Shown piece by piece: positions 34,026 through 43,711 of a stretch of 64,000 nt of DNA. The notes below the pieces were generated by a model that saw only the letters and a list, made by a program, of their open reading frames with translations, had not been told where the DNA came from and ran no database searches. The DNA lies in NCBI RefSeq assembly GCF_040640215.1, contig NZ_JBFABG010000006.1, forward strand, positions 62,001 through 126,000. Direction: 5' to 3'. Position 1 is the stretch's first letter, and each line of letters starts with the position of its first letter. The stretch is from Actinosynnema sp040640215. Lineage in GTDB: Bacteria > Actinomycetota > Actinomycetes > Mycobacteriales > Pseudonocardiaceae. The position numbers and the translations under genes were made by a program.

Positions 34026-34856
34026 GTGCCCGGATATGCCGCTCTCGTGGCCGCCACGGCGATGTACGCGCTGGGGATCGTCGCGCAGACCACCGCCGCC
34101 CGCCGCGCCGCACCGGGCGACGGCTTCGGACTGCTCGCCCGGCTGGTCGCCGACCGGCTCTACCTGCTCGGGTTCGCCGGCCAGGTCGGCGGGTTCGCCC
34201 TGGCCTTCGCCGCCCGCGCCGAGCTCCCGCTGTACCTGGTGCAGGCCGGCTCGTCGTGCGCGGTCGGCGTGGCCACCGTGTTCGGCGTCCTCGTGCTCGG
34301 GTGGCGGGTGCGCGCGGTCGAGGTCGCCGTGCTGGTGACCATGGCGATCGGGCTGCTGCTGCTCGCCGGGGCGTCCGCGCCGTCGGTGGCCGAGGAGATC
34401 CCCACCGGCACCGGGCTCCTGGTGCTCGGGCCGCCGCTGGTGGCGGTGTTCCTGGTGGTGCGCAAGACGTCCGGCGTGGTGCCGGTGGCGGCGGCGGCGG
34501 GACTCGCCTACGCCGTGGTCGCGATCGCCGGCCGGTCGCTGGCCGACGAACCGCTGCTCGACCTGCCCTTCTTCCCGCTGCTGTGGCTGATGGTCGCGGC
34601 GGCGCTGGTGGGGCAGGCGGGCATGGCGGTCGCGTTGCAGCGCGGCGGGGCCACCTCGACGGTCGCCACCATGGACTCGGTGACCGTCGTGGTCACCTCG
34701 GCCGTGGGCGTCCTGGCCCTGGGGGACCGGATCACCCCCGGCCGCGAGTGGTGGGTGGCGGCGGGCGTCGCCCTCGTCGTGCTGGGCGTGCTCGCCCTGG
34801 GCCGCGCGGCGCGCCCGGTGGCCGCGCCGCCCGCTCCCGCGCGGGAGGCGGTGTGA
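34026..34856 (+). CDS. EamA/DMT-type membrane transporter heading the polysaccharide operon
   Basis: A 276-aa protein with about nine hydrophobic helices, of the drug/metabolite (EamA) superfamily and somewhat like NIPA Mg2+ transporters. The start is GTG at 34026 with GGAG 7 bases upstream. It overlaps the deacetylase gene by 4 bases. Its place at the head of a glycan operon suggests transport of a lipid-linked sugar, precursor or counter-ion, but substrate and direction cannot be read from the sequence. Confidence 0.8.
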   Translation: MPGYAALVAATAMYALGIVAQTTAARRAAPGDGFGLLARLVADRLYLLGFAGQVGGFALAFAARAELPLYLVQAGSSCAVGVATVFGVLVLGWRVRAVEVAVLVTMAIGLLLLAGASAPSVAEEIPTGTGLLVLGPPLVAVFLVVRKTSGVVPVAAAAGLAYAVVAIAGRSLADEPLLDLPFFPLLWLMVAAALVGQAGMAVALQRGGATSTVATMDSVTVVVTSAVGVLALGDRITPGREWWVAAGVALVVLGVLALGRAARPVAAPPAPAREAV

Positions 34857-35797
34857 CCGTCGCCAGCGTCTCGCTCGACCTGGACAACCTCTGGGCCTAC
34901 CTCAAGACCCACGGCGACCCGGCGTGGGAGCGGCGGCCGAGCTTCCTGCCCACCGCGACGCCACGCCTGCTGGAGGTCTTCGCCGAGCACGGCCTGACCA
35001 CCACGGTGTTCGTGGTCGGCGCGGACGCGGTGCGCGACGACGGGGCCGCCGCGGTGGCCGCGATCAGCGCCGCCGGGCACGAGGTCGCGAACCACTCGTT
35101 CGGCCACGAGCCGTGGTTGCACCGGTACTCGCGCGCCGAGCTCGAAGCCGAGGTGGTGCGCGCGGAGGACGCCCTGGTCGCCGCCGGCGCGCCGCGCCCG
35201 GTCGGCTTCCGCGGGCCCGGCTACAGCGTCACGCCGGACCTGCTGGACGTGCTCGCCGAGCGCGGCTACCGGTACGACGCGAGCACGCTGCCGACCTGGA
35301 TCGGACCGCTGGCGCGCTTCTACCACAACCGCTCCGCACCCTCCACAGAGGACAGTTCGGAGCTGTTCGGCGGCTTCGCCGAGGTGTTCGCGCCCAACCG
35401 CGCCTACCGCTGGGACAGCGGCCCGGTCGAGCTGCCGGTGACCACCATGCCGCTGCTGAGGGTCCCGGTGCACGGGTCGTACCTGCTGCGACTGCACCAG
35501 TTCTCCCCCGCCCTGGCCCGGGGCTACTTCCGCACCGCGCTGCGGCTGTGCCGGCTGCGCGGGGTCTCGCCGTCGCTGCTGCTGCACCCCACGGACGTGC
35601 TGGGCGCGGCCGAGGCACCCGGGATGGAGTTCTTCCCCGGCATGGCGGTGCCCGCCGCCCGGAAGGTCGCGCTGCTCGGCTGGGCGCTGGGCGCGCTGCG
35701 GCGGCACTTCGAGGTCGTGGGCACCGGGGAGCACGTCGCCCGGCTGGGCGCGGACCTGCCGGTGCGGGCCGCGCGGCGACTGGCGCGGTCGGGATGA
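34853..35797 (+). CDS. Polysaccharide deacetylase (NodB-like)
   Basis: A 314-aa CE4-type enzyme removing N- or O-acetyl groups from sugars. Near the N-terminus SLDLDNLWAY (7-16) supplies the first Asp motif, with DN in place of the usual DD. NHSFGHE (80-86) supplies the two metal-binding His residues (81, 85). GFRGPGYS is motif 3. No signal peptide is present, so it may act on cytoplasmic precursors. GTG start, 4-base overlaps on both sides. Confidence 0.87.
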   Translation: MTVASVSLDLDNLWAYLKTHGDPAWERRPSFLPTATPRLLEVFAEHGLTTTVFVVGADAVRDDGAAAVAAISAAGHEVANHSFGHEPWLHRYSRAELEAEVVRAEDALVAAGAPRPVGFRGPGYSVTPDLLDVLAERGYRYDASTLPTWIGPLARFYHNRSAPSTEDSSELFGGFAEVFAPNRAYRWDSGPVELPVTTMPLLRVPVHGSYLLRLHQFSPALARGYFRTALRLCRLRGVSPSLLLHPTDVLGAAEAPGMEFFPGMAVPAARKVALLGWALGALRRHFEVVGTGEHVARLGADLPVRAARRLARSG

Positions 35798-36966
35798 CCT
35801 GGCTGGTGCGCGTGCTCGCGTGCGCGACCGTGGCCCTGGCCCCGCTCGAAGGCTACCTGCTGGAACTGCACGGCCAGGCGGCGAAGGTCGCGCCCGGCCT
35901 GCTCGTGGTGGCGTGGCTGGCCCGACGGGTGTGGGAGCGGCGGGTGCCGCGACCCCACCCGGTGCACGGGGTGCTGGCGCTGTTCGCGGTGGTGCTGCTG
36001 GCGTCCACGGCGCTCAACGCGGGCGGCCCGTACGCCGTGGAATACCTGTTGCGGTGGCTGCCGTTCCTGGTCGTCACCGTGGTGCTGGTGGACGTCGCGT
36101 CCCGCGAGGTGCCGATCCGGGCGCTGCTCGCCTCGATCGCCGGCGGCGCGGCGGTGGCCGCCGTGGGCGCGCTGCACAGCCTCGTCGCGGACGGGCAGAC
36201 GCGCGCCACCGGACCGCTGGAGGACCCGAACGACCTGGCGTACTTCCTGGTGGCCGCGCTGCCGCTGCTGGTCGCGCTGATCGACGGGCGGCGGTCGGCG
36301 GCCCGCGCGGCCGGGTTGGCGGCCACCGCCCTGGTGCTGGCGGCGGGCGCGGCGGCGACGTTCTCGCGCGGCGGCGGGCTCGCGCTCACCGCCGCGCTGG
36401 CGTGGCTGGTGGCCCGGCGGGCGCTGCCGGTGCGCGCGGTCGTCGGCGGGGCGGCCGCCCTGGCGGCGGTGGGCGTCGCCGCGCTGGTGCTCGCGGGTCC
36501 GACGCTGGACCGGGCCTTGCAGGAGAAGAGCCACATCGCGGGGTCCAACGTGGACACCCGCGAGCTGCGCTGGCAGGCGGCGGCGCGGATGCTGACCGAC
36601 CGCCCGGTGCTCGGGGTCGGGCCGGGCGGGTTTCGCGGCGGGTACGCCGCCGCGTCGCACAACGCCGAGGTGGACGAGCAGAACCCGGTGGCGCACAACA
36701 TGTACCTGGAGGTCGCCGCCGAGCTGGGGGTGCCGGGCTTCGGGCTCTTCGCGGGGCTGCTGGCGATCGCGGCGGTGTCCTCGGAACGGGTGCTGCGGGC
36801 CGGGTCGCGCCGCCCGATGGCCGCCGCGCAGGCGTCGCTGATCGCCGTGGTCGTGGCGTCGACCTTCTTGTCCCAGCAGTACTACCTGCCGTTGTGGTCC
36901 CTGGTCGCGGTCGTCGCCGCGGCCGATCTGCGTCGAAGGGGAACCGAGTGCGCGTGCTCCACGTGA
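35794..36966 (+). CDS. O-antigen ligase/polymerase-like membrane protein (Wzy-like)
   Basis: A 390-aa polytopic membrane protein with about 10-11 helices of the Wzy_C/O-antigen ligase family. The large extracellular loop contains RWQAAARMLTDRPVLGVGPGGF and VAHNMYLEVAAELGVPGFGL, typical of this family. It probably polymerises repeat units or links finished glycan to its carrier outside the membrane. ATG start in a 4-base ATGA overlap; the following GT4 gene begins 19 bases before its stop. Confidence 0.87.
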   Translation: MTWLVRVLACATVALAPLEGYLLELHGQAAKVAPGLLVVAWLARRVWERRVPRPHPVHGVLALFAVVLLASTALNAGGPYAVEYLLRWLPFLVVTVVLVDVASREVPIRALLASIAGGAAVAAVGALHSLVADGQTRATGPLEDPNDLAYFLVAALPLLVALIDGRRSAARAAGLAATALVLAAGAAATFSRGGGLALTAALAWLVARRALPVRAVVGGAAALAAVGVAALVLAGPTLDRALQEKSHIAGSNVDTRELRWQAAARMLTDRPVLGVGPGGFRGGYAAASHNAEVDEQNPVAHNMYLEVAAELGVPGFGLFAGLLAIAAVSSERVLRAGSRRPMAAAQASLIAVVVASTFLSQQYYLPLWSLVAVVAAADLRRRGTECACST

Positions 36967-38009
36967 TCAGTGAGATGGGCACCGGCGGGGCGGAGGCCCT
37001 GGTCGCCGGGATGGCCCGGAGCGGTCGGGAGTTCGGCTGGCAGACCGCCGTGGCCAGCGGCGGCGGGCACCGGGCCGAGGCGCTGCGCGGGCACGGCGTG
37101 CCGACGTTCACCGTGCCGGTCCCGCGCCGCAAGGCCGCCGGGGTGCTGCGCGCGACCACCGCGACCCGCGCCGCCATCAAGGACTTCAAGCCCGAGGTCG
37201 TCCTGGCGCACAACGTGTCCGCGAGCATGGTCGCCCGGTTGGCGCTGCTGCCCGGCCGGGTTCCGCTGCTGACGGTGTTCCACGGCGTCGCGGACACCGA
37301 CTACGACGGTGCGGCGCGGATTCTGCGGCGCACCTCCGGCGCGGTGGTGACGGTGGCCGAGGCCACCGCGACCCGGTTGCGCGCCGCCGGGCTGCGCCCG
37401 GACCCGCTGGTGATCCCGAACGCGGTGTTCCCGCAGGAACCCCGGGTGGACCGGGCGACGGTGCGGGCCGCGATGGGCGTGCCGCAGGACGTGCCGGTGG
37501 CGCTGTGCCTGGCCCGGATGGCCCCGCAGAAGCGGCACGACGTGCTGCTGGCCGCGTGGGCGCGGATCGGCGGCGGCGCGGAGCTGTGGCTGGCCGGCGA
37601 CGGCTCGCTGCGGCCCGCGCTGGAGCGCACCGCCGCCGGCATGGCCGGGGTCCGGTTCCTGGGCAACCGACCGGACGTGCCGGACCTGCTGGCGGCGGCC
37701 GACGTCACGGTGTTGACCAGCGACTGGGAGGGGATGCCGATCGCGGTGCTGGAGTCGCTGGCGGCCGGGCGGCCGGTGGTGGCGACGGACGTGGACGGCG
37801 TGGGCCAGGCGCTCGCCGGCGGCGGCGGGCTGGTCGTGCCGCCGCGCGACCCGGAGGCGACCGCTGAGGCGTTGCGGAGCCTGCTGTTCGACGACGCGCG
37901 GCGCGCGGCGGTGGGCGCGGCGGGGCGGGCCGCCGTGACCAAGGCGCACGACCCGCGCGCGCTGATGAAGTCCTACGACGAGCTGTTGCGGAAGTGGGGA
38001 AGTCGATGA
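36948..38009 (+). CDS. Glycosyltransferase family 4 protein (polysaccharide operon, 1st)
   Basis: A 353-aa GT-B enzyme. RVLHVISEMGTGGAEALVAG opens the acceptor domain. The donor domain has ARMAPQKRHDVLLAAW and the EX7E stretch DWEGMPIAVLESLAAGRPVV. It adds one sugar to the lipid-linked unit on the cytoplasmic face. Start is GTG at 36948, with AAGGGG upstream, overlapping the ligase gene by 19 bases, the only long overlap in the operon. Confidence 0.9.
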   Translation: MRVLHVISEMGTGGAEALVAGMARSGREFGWQTAVASGGGHRAEALRGHGVPTFTVPVPRRKAAGVLRATTATRAAIKDFKPEVVLAHNVSASMVARLALLPGRVPLLTVFHGVADTDYDGAARILRRTSGAVVTVAEATATRLRAAGLRPDPLVIPNAVFPQEPRVDRATVRAAMGVPQDVPVALCLARMAPQKRHDVLLAAWARIGGGAELWLAGDGSLRPALERTAAGMAGVRFLGNRPDVPDLLAAADVTVLTSDWEGMPIAVLESLAAGRPVVATDVDGVGQALAGGGGLVVPPRDPEATAEALRSLLFDDARRAAVGAAGRAAVTKAHDPRALMKSYDELLRKWGSR

Positions 38010-38842
38010 CGAAGACGCGGCTGATCGGGCAGGGCGTCCTGGTGGCGCTGGCGGTGGCCTCGCTGGTGGTGCTGGCCACCCTGTTCCGGAGCGAGGAGCA
38101 CGTGGCGCGGGTGGGCCTGCTGGCCGGCCCGGCGAGCGCGGATTCGCCGCAGTACGGCGAGGTCACCGCCCTGGCGCTGCCCGCCCTGGTGGAACTCGCG
38201 CGCAGCCCGTCCGTGGTGGGCGCGGTCGGCACGAACGCCGAGCGGGTGTCGGTGGAGCTGGTCCCCGCGTCCGGGCTGGCCCGGGTGTCGGTGCGGGCGG
38301 CCACCGCCCTCCAGGCCAAGCGCGAGGCCACCGCGCTGGCCAACGTCCTGGTGCAGGCGGACCTGCTGGCCCCGGCCGGGAAGCTGCGGCTGCTCGACCA
38401 GCCCGAGGTCGTGCGGGTCTCCCCGGACTGGCCGCTGACGACGGGGCTGGCCGGCGCGGCGGGCCTGGTGGCCGGCATCGCCTCCGTGGTGGTGCGGCAC
38501 CTGCGCCGGACCCGCGCGACCGACGGCGTGCGGGCGGCGTTGGCGTCGGCCGGCGTGCGGCACGCGGTGCCGGTGCTGCCCGACGACGACCCGGACCTGC
38601 TGGAAAAGCTGACCGCCATGCTGACCGCAGCCGCCCGGCCGGTGCGCGTGGTGTCGGTCGACCCCGATCTGGTCGAACGGGCCGAGGACCTCTCGGACGA
38701 CCTGCCGGACAAGGTCTTCGAGCCGGCCGAGGGGACGGCGCTGGTGGCCGTCGTGCCACGTGGCGCGCGGCACGACGCGTTGGCCGGCGTGGTCGGCTCG
38801 CTGTCGGCGGACACGTCGGTGATCGCGGTGGTGGTGGTGTGA
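38006..38842 (+). CDS. Wzz/YveK-like polysaccharide chain-length protein
   Basis: A 278-aa protein with an N-terminal helix (about 11-27), an extracellular stretch of about 110 residues with the Wzz-like pattern of repeated Ala/Val segments, a second helix (about 141-160) and a cytoplasmic tail. The tail lacks Walker motifs, so there is no attached tyrosine kinase. It probably sets polymer length together with the Wzy-like protein. ATG in a 4-base overlap on each side. Identification rests on layout and context more than on strong motifs. Confidence 0.68.
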   Translation: MTKTRLIGQGVLVALAVASLVVLATLFRSEEHVARVGLLAGPASADSPQYGEVTALALPALVELARSPSVVGAVGTNAERVSVELVPASGLARVSVRAATALQAKREATALANVLVQADLLAPAGKLRLLDQPEVVRVSPDWPLTTGLAGAAGLVAGIASVVVRHLRRTRATDGVRAALASAGVRHAVPVLPDDDPDLLEKLTAMLTAAARPVRVVSVDPDLVERAEDLSDDLPDKVFEPAEGTALVAVVPRGARHDALAGVVGSLSADTSVIAVVVV

Positions 38843-40098
38843 AACGGGAGCTGGAACGCGGTCTGGACCGGCGGGGGCTGGTCGCTGTTCTGGTCCCGGT
38901 CCTGGTCGCGGCGGTCGGGGCGCTCGCCGCGTGGCGGGCGCTGCGGCCCGCGTGGGAGGTGCCGGCCCCCACCTGGGCGAACCGGGCCGAGGAGCGGATG
39001 CAGGACTTCCGCGACGCGCTGCACTACCCGATCCGCGAATTCCTGGCGGGCGGCAACCCGTACGACCCGGCGGTGATGTTCGCGCACTGGCCGGTGCGGC
39101 AGAACTTCAACCTGTACCAGCCCTACCACCTCGTGCTGCACCTGCCGTTCGCGCTGCCCGACTACCGGGTGGGTGCGGTGGCGTTCGCGGCGTTCCTGCT
39201 GCTGCTGCTGGTCTTCCTCGCGGTGCTCACGGCCGGGCACGTGCGCGCGCCGCTGTTCCTGGGCACGGCGGTCGTCGGCACGCTGCTGGTGGTCAGCCAG
39301 GTCGGCAAGGCCCAGTTGTACGTGGGGCAGGTCAACCCGCTGATCGCGGTCGGCGCGGCGGGCGCGCTGCTGGCGCGGGACCGCTACCCGCGCCTGGCGG
39401 TGGTCGCGTTGGCGCTGGCGTGGTTGAAGCCCCAGTTCGGGTTGCCGCTGGCGGTGCTGCTGTTCGCGCGCGGGTCGCGGAAGGTCGCCCTGGGCGGCAC
39501 CGGGGTCGCGGCGCTGGCCAGTCTGCTCGTGGTGGTGCCGCTGGTGCTCGGCGGTGGCGGGGTGGGCGCGTTCCTGGACGTGGTCGGGCGGAACCTGGAG
39601 CACGCGGGCGCGACCGCGTACGGCGCGGTGGACTCCCTCACCGCGCAGCGGGTCGACGTGGCGGCGGTGCTCTTCCGGATCACCGGGTGGCTGCCGCCGG
39701 GCGCGGAACCGCTCGTGCTGGTCGGGGTGCTGGCCGCGACGGTCCTGGTGGTGCGCCGGCTGGACCGGGCCGGTGACCCCACCGGCCTCGCGGTGGCCGA
39801 CCTGGTGACGTGCCTGGCCGTGGTGGTCGCGGTGGTGCACCAGCCCGGCGACGTGCTGATCGCCGTGCCGGCGCTGGCGATGGTCGCGGTGCGGTGGTGG
39901 CGGGACCGGACCCCGTCGCTCGGCGTGGCGCTGGTCGCGGCGCTGATCCCGTTCGCGCACCTGCACTTCGTGGACGACGCCGTGCGGTCGTCGCTGGGCG
40001 AGCGGGCGAGCGTGACGCTGGACGGGGCGGCGATCGTGGTCGCCTGGGTGGTGCTGGTCGTGGTCGCACGACGGCACGCGCCCGCCGTGCGGACGTGA
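38839..40098 (+). CDS. GT87-type membrane glycosyltransferase
   Basis: A 419-aa membrane protein with about ten helices of the GT-C fold, resembling the GT87 family (DUF2029), in which actinobacterial members are mannosyltransferases using polyprenyl-phosphate sugars outside the membrane. The first loop has an acidic stretch (MQDFRDALHYPIREFLAGGN) where GT-C enzymes keep a catalytic Asp, and the family-like ALAWLKPQFGLPLAVLLFARG lies mid-protein. GTG start in a 4-base overlap. Confidence 0.83.
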   Translation: MKRELERGLDRRGLVAVLVPVLVAAVGALAAWRALRPAWEVPAPTWANRAEERMQDFRDALHYPIREFLAGGNPYDPAVMFAHWPVRQNFNLYQPYHLVLHLPFALPDYRVGAVAFAAFLLLLLVFLAVLTAGHVRAPLFLGTAVVGTLLVVSQVGKAQLYVGQVNPLIAVGAAGALLARDRYPRLAVVALALAWLKPQFGLPLAVLLFARGSRKVALGGTGVAALASLLVVVPLVLGGGGVGAFLDVVGRNLEHAGATAYGAVDSLTAQRVDVAAVLFRITGWLPPGAEPLVLVGVLAATVLVVRRLDRAGDPTGLAVADLVTCLAVVVAVVHQPGDVLIAVPALAMVAVRWWRDRTPSLGVALVAALIPFAHLHFVDDAVRSSLGERASVTLDGAAIVVAWVVLVVVARRHAPAVRT

Positions 40099-41501
40099 CG
40101 GGCGCGGTGCGCGGCTCGCTGTGGCTGTTCCTGGTCAACCTGGTCGGCAAGGGCGGCCAGGTGGCCGTGACGCTGGTGCTGGCGGCGTTCCTGACCGAGG
40201 AGGGCCTCGGCCTGGTCGCGCTGACCGTCGCGCTGGTCAACATCGGCCAGGTCGTGCAGTCCGCCGGCGTCTACGACGTGATCAGCCGGACGGGTCTGGA
40301 CCCGCGCCGGATGGCGGGGACCCTGCTGACGCTGAGCGTCGGCACGGGCGTCGCGCTGGCGCTGCTGCTGGTGCTGGCGGCGGACGGGATCGCGGCGGCG
40401 CTGGGCGCACCCGGCGTCGCGCCGCTGATCCGGCTGGCCGCCGCGAGCCTGCCGTTCACCGCGGCGGCCGGCGTGCAGATGGGGCTGCTGCACCGCGACC
40501 TGGACTTCCGGCGGCGGCTGCTGCCCGACGCGGGCGGTGCCGTGCTGGGCGCGGCCCTGACGATCGTGCTGGCCGCCCAGGGGTTCGGGCCGCACGCGCT
40601 GGTGTACGGGCTGCTGTGCACGGCCGTCGCGCAGCCCGTGCTGGGCGTGGCCGTCGGGGTGCGGGTGCGGCCCCGGTGGGACGCGGACGCCGCCGCCGAG
40701 GCGGTGCGGTGGATCTCGGTGGTCGGGCCGGGCGCGCTGGTGGCCGTGCTGCTGGTCAACGTCGACTACCTGGCGGTCGGCCACGAGCTGGGCACCGAGG
40801 CGGTCGGCGTGTACTCGCTGGCGTACCGGATCGCCTGGGTGCCCTGCATCATGGTCGCGGTCGTGCTCGGTGGCGTGGTGTTCCCGTTGTGCGCCAGGCT
40901 GATCCGCACCGGCCGGCGCGGTGAGCTGCCCCAGGCGGCCGGTCGGTTCACGCACGCCGTGCTGGTGGTGACCGGCGGGTTGTACGCGGTGACGGCGGCG
41001 CTGGCCGACCGGGTGGTGCTCTTCGGGGACCGCTGGGCACCGGCCGCGCTGCCGCTGGTCCTGTTGTGCGGCTACGGGTTCGGGTTCGGCCTGCTGCACC
41101 TGTGGTACCAGGTCATCCGCGCCGCCGGGCACGCCCGCCGGTACCTGGCGCTGGAGCTGGCGCACCTGGTGGCGCTGGTCGTCGGGCTCGCGCTGTGCAC
41201 CCGGTACGGCGTGGTCGCGGTCGCGATCACCCAACTGGCCGTGGTGTGGGCGATGGTGCCGCTGGCGTGGCTGGTGTTGGCGCGCAACGGGATCGCGCCG
41301 CCCGGACTCGCGCGGATGGCGGCCTCCGTCGCGGTCGGGGTGGCGTGCTGCCTGGCCGTGGGACGGCTGTTCGGCGATCTGTTCGGACCGACGCTGCCGG
41401 GCGCGCTCGGCGAGGCGGCGGCGCTGGTGCTCGGCTACACGGCGGCGGCGTTGCCCGCCAACCGCCGCACGGTTCGCGAACTGCGTGAGGTGCGCCGATG
41501 A
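40095..41501 (+). CDS. Wzx-like polysaccharide flippase
   Basis: A 468-aa protein with about 12-14 hydrophobic helices of the MOP/Polysacc_synt family. LWLFLVNLVGKGGQVAVTLV opens helix 1 and VGVYSLAYRIAWVPCIMVA is typical of the middle. It should move the lipid-linked repeat unit from the inner to the outer face of the membrane. GTG start, 4-base overlaps with both neighbours. Confidence 0.9.
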   Translation: MTGAVRGSLWLFLVNLVGKGGQVAVTLVLAAFLTEEGLGLVALTVALVNIGQVVQSAGVYDVISRTGLDPRRMAGTLLTLSVGTGVALALLLVLAADGIAAALGAPGVAPLIRLAAASLPFTAAAGVQMGLLHRDLDFRRRLLPDAGGAVLGAALTIVLAAQGFGPHALVYGLLCTAVAQPVLGVAVGVRVRPRWDADAAAEAVRWISVVGPGALVAVLLVNVDYLAVGHELGTEAVGVYSLAYRIAWVPCIMVAVVLGGVVFPLCARLIRTGRRGELPQAAGRFTHAVLVVTGGLYAVTAALADRVVLFGDRWAPAALPLVLLCGYGFGFGLLHLWYQVIRAAGHARRYLALELAHLVALVVGLALCTRYGVVAVAITQLAVVWAMVPLAWLVLARNGIAPPGLARMAASVAVGVACCLAVGRLFGDLFGPTLPGALGEAAALVLGYTAAALPANRRTVRELREVRR

Positions 41502-42586
41502 GGATCGTCCACGTGACCCAGCCGGTGGCGGCGGGGGTCGCGGCAGTGGTGTTGGAACTCGCCGTCGCCCAGCGGGAGAGGGGGTGGTCGGTCGACGTGG
41601 TGTGCCCGCCGGGGTGGCTGGCGGACCGCCTGGCCGACGTGCGGATCGACGTGCACGACTGGCCCGCCGGCCGCTCCCCCGGTCCCGGCACGCTCGCCGA
41701 GGCCGCGCGGCTGCGCCGGGTGCTGGCCGTGCTGGACCCGGACGCGGTGCACCTGCACAGCTCCAAGGCGGGGTTGGCCGGGCGGCTCGCGGTGCGCGGC
41801 ACCCGGCCGACGATCTTCCAGCCGCACCTGTGGTCGTTCCAGACCGCGCGCGGCGTGCTGCGGCACGCGTCGGCGGCGTGGGAGCGGTACGCGGCCCGGT
41901 GGACTCACCAGCTCGTGTGCGTCAGTGACGACGAGCTCGCCGCCGGGCGCGCCCGGGGCATCGGCACGGCGGCGGAAGTGGTGTGCAACGGCGTCGACAC
42001 GACCGCGTTCCGGCCGCGCAGCCGGGTCGCCGCCCGGGTCCGGCTGGGCCTGCCGGACGTGCCGACCGCCGTGTGCGTGGGCCGGCTCGCCCCGCTCAAG
42101 GGCCAGGACCAGCTCCTCCGGGCGTGGCCGGCGGTGCTGGAGCGGGTGCCCGACGCCCAGCTCGTGCTGGTCGGCGACGGCCCGATGCGGGCCAGGTGGG
42201 AGGCGGCGGGCGACCTCGGGTCGGTGCGGTGGTGGGGGCACGACACGGCGGTGGCCGACTTCTACACCGCCTCGGACGTGGTCGTGCTGCCGTCGCGGGC
42301 CGAGGGGATGGCCCTGGTGCCCCTGGAGGCGATGGCCAGCGGGCGGACCGTGGTCGCCTTCGACGTCGGCGGCGTGCGGCAGAGCGTCGGCGGCGCGGGC
42401 GCGGTCGTGCCGGCCGGTGACGTGCCCGCGCTCGCCGAGGCCGTCGCGGTGCGCCTGGCCGACCCGGTGCTGGCCGCCGAAGAGGGTCTGACCGGGCGGC
42501 GGCGGGCCGAGGTGCTGTTCGACTCGGTGCGGGTGGGCGACCAGGTCGCGACCCTGGTGGAGAAGCTCGTGGGAGGTAATCGGTGA
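41498..42586 (+). CDS. Glycosyltransferase family 4 protein (polysaccharide operon, 2nd)
   Basis: A 362-aa GT-B glycosyltransferase. MRIVHVTQPVAAGVAAVVLE opens the protein. The donor domain has VGRLAPLKGQDQLLRAWPAV and the EX7E stretch RAEGMALVPLEAMASGRTVV. Likely adds one sugar to the growing lipid-linked unit. ATG in a 4-base overlap with the flippase gene and another at its 3' end. Confidence 0.92.
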   Translation: MRIVHVTQPVAAGVAAVVLELAVAQRERGWSVDVVCPPGWLADRLADVRIDVHDWPAGRSPGPGTLAEAARLRRVLAVLDPDAVHLHSSKAGLAGRLAVRGTRPTIFQPHLWSFQTARGVLRHASAAWERYAARWTHQLVCVSDDELAAGRARGIGTAAEVVCNGVDTTAFRPRSRVAARVRLGLPDVPTAVCVGRLAPLKGQDQLLRAWPAVLERVPDAQLVLVGDGPMRARWEAAGDLGSVRWWGHDTAVADFYTASDVVVLPSRAEGMALVPLEAMASGRTVVAFDVGGVRQSVGGAGAVVPAGDVPALAEAVAVRLADPVLAAEEGLTGRRRAEVLFDSVRVGDQVATLVEKLVGGNR

Positions 42587-43665
42587 AGGTCGCCTACGTG
42601 TTGACGCAGGACCGCGGTGGTCCGGTGGACGTGACCGTGCGGCTGGCGGCGACGCTCGCCGCGTCCGGGGAGGCCGAGGTCCGGGTGTTCGGGCCGCGCC
42701 CGGCGCGCGGCGGGGAGCTGATCGCGGGGTGCCACGAACCGGTTTCGGTGCTCGGCAAGGGGGACTTGCCGGGCGGCCGGCTCGCCCGCGACGCGGTGCG
42801 GGCGTGGCGGCCCGACGTCGTGCACGCCCAGGACCGGCGGGCCGGGCTGGTGAGCGCGGGGTTGCGGTTGCGGCACAAGGTGGTGCAGACCTACCACGGG
42901 CTGCCCGACGACGTGAGCGAGGCGTGGTTCCGGGGTGTGCCGGGCGCGGTGGGGCCGTCGAGCTACACCCGGACCGTGCTCGCGGCGGACGCCGGCGTCG
43001 CGCGGTTCGTGCACCGGACGGTCGTGCCGGCCACGTCGATGGGCGAGTTCCTGCAACGACGGCTACGGGTGCCGGCGCACCGCGTGGCGCACATCGACAA
43101 CTGCGTGGAGATCCCCGAGGCGGCACCGCCGCGCGGGCCGGTGCGGCGGCTGGTGTTCGTCGGGCTCCTGGTGGAGCGCAAGGGTTTGCCGGTGCTGCTC
43201 GCGGCGCTGGCCGGGGTGATGCCGGACGACGCGACGCTGACCGTGATCGGGGACGGGCCGCTGCGCCTGGCGGCCGAGGAGCAGGCGCGGCGGCTGCTGC
43301 CGGGCCGGGTGGAGTTCCTCGGGTTCCGGCCGGACGTGGCCGACCAGTTGCGGCGGCACGACGCGCTGGTGCTGCCGTCGCTGCTGGAACAGCAGCCGCT
43401 CGTGGTGGCCGAGGCGATGGCGGCGGGCAAGCCGGTGGTGGCCACGGACACCGGCGGGGTCGCGGAGATGCTCGTGGACGGCGCGGGGCTCGCCGCGCCG
43501 GGGGACGTGGAGGGGCTGGCGGTCTGCCTGAAGGGCCTGTTCACCGATCCCGTTCCCGGCCGGTGGGGACGGCTGGCGGCGCTGCGCGCCCGGACCCGGT
43601 TCTCCCCCGAGGTCTGCGCGCAACGCCACCTGGCCCTCTACCGGGAACTGCTCGCCGACGAGTGA
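42583..43665 (+). CDS. Glycosyltransferase family 4 protein (polysaccharide operon, 3rd)
   Basis: A 360-aa GT-B glycosyltransferase, last gene of the nine-gene operon. The N-terminal domain starts KVAYVLTQDRGGPVDVTVRL. The donor domain has GLLVERKGLPVLLAAL, and EQQPLVVAEAMAAGKPVV carries the EX7E motif. GTG start in a 4-base overlap with GGGAGG just upstream. It ends 46 bases from the convergent secreted glycosidase gene. Confidence 0.92.
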   Translation: MKVAYVLTQDRGGPVDVTVRLAATLAASGEAEVRVFGPRPARGGELIAGCHEPVSVLGKGDLPGGRLARDAVRAWRPDVVHAQDRRAGLVSAGLRLRHKVVQTYHGLPDDVSEAWFRGVPGAVGPSSYTRTVLAADAGVARFVHRTVVPATSMGEFLQRRLRVPAHRVAHIDNCVEIPEAAPPRGPVRRLVFVGLLVERKGLPVLLAALAGVMPDDATLTVIGDGPLRLAAEEQARRLLPGRVEFLGFRPDVADQLRRHDALVLPSLLEQQPLVVAEAMAAGKPVVATDTGGVAEMLVDGAGLAAPGDVEGLAVCLKGLFTDPVPGRWGRLAALRARTRFSPEVCAQRHLALYRELLADE

Positions 43666-43711
43666 CACCGGTGCGGGGACGGCGGTCCGGGCCGGTGGCC
43701 GGGTCCCCCGG

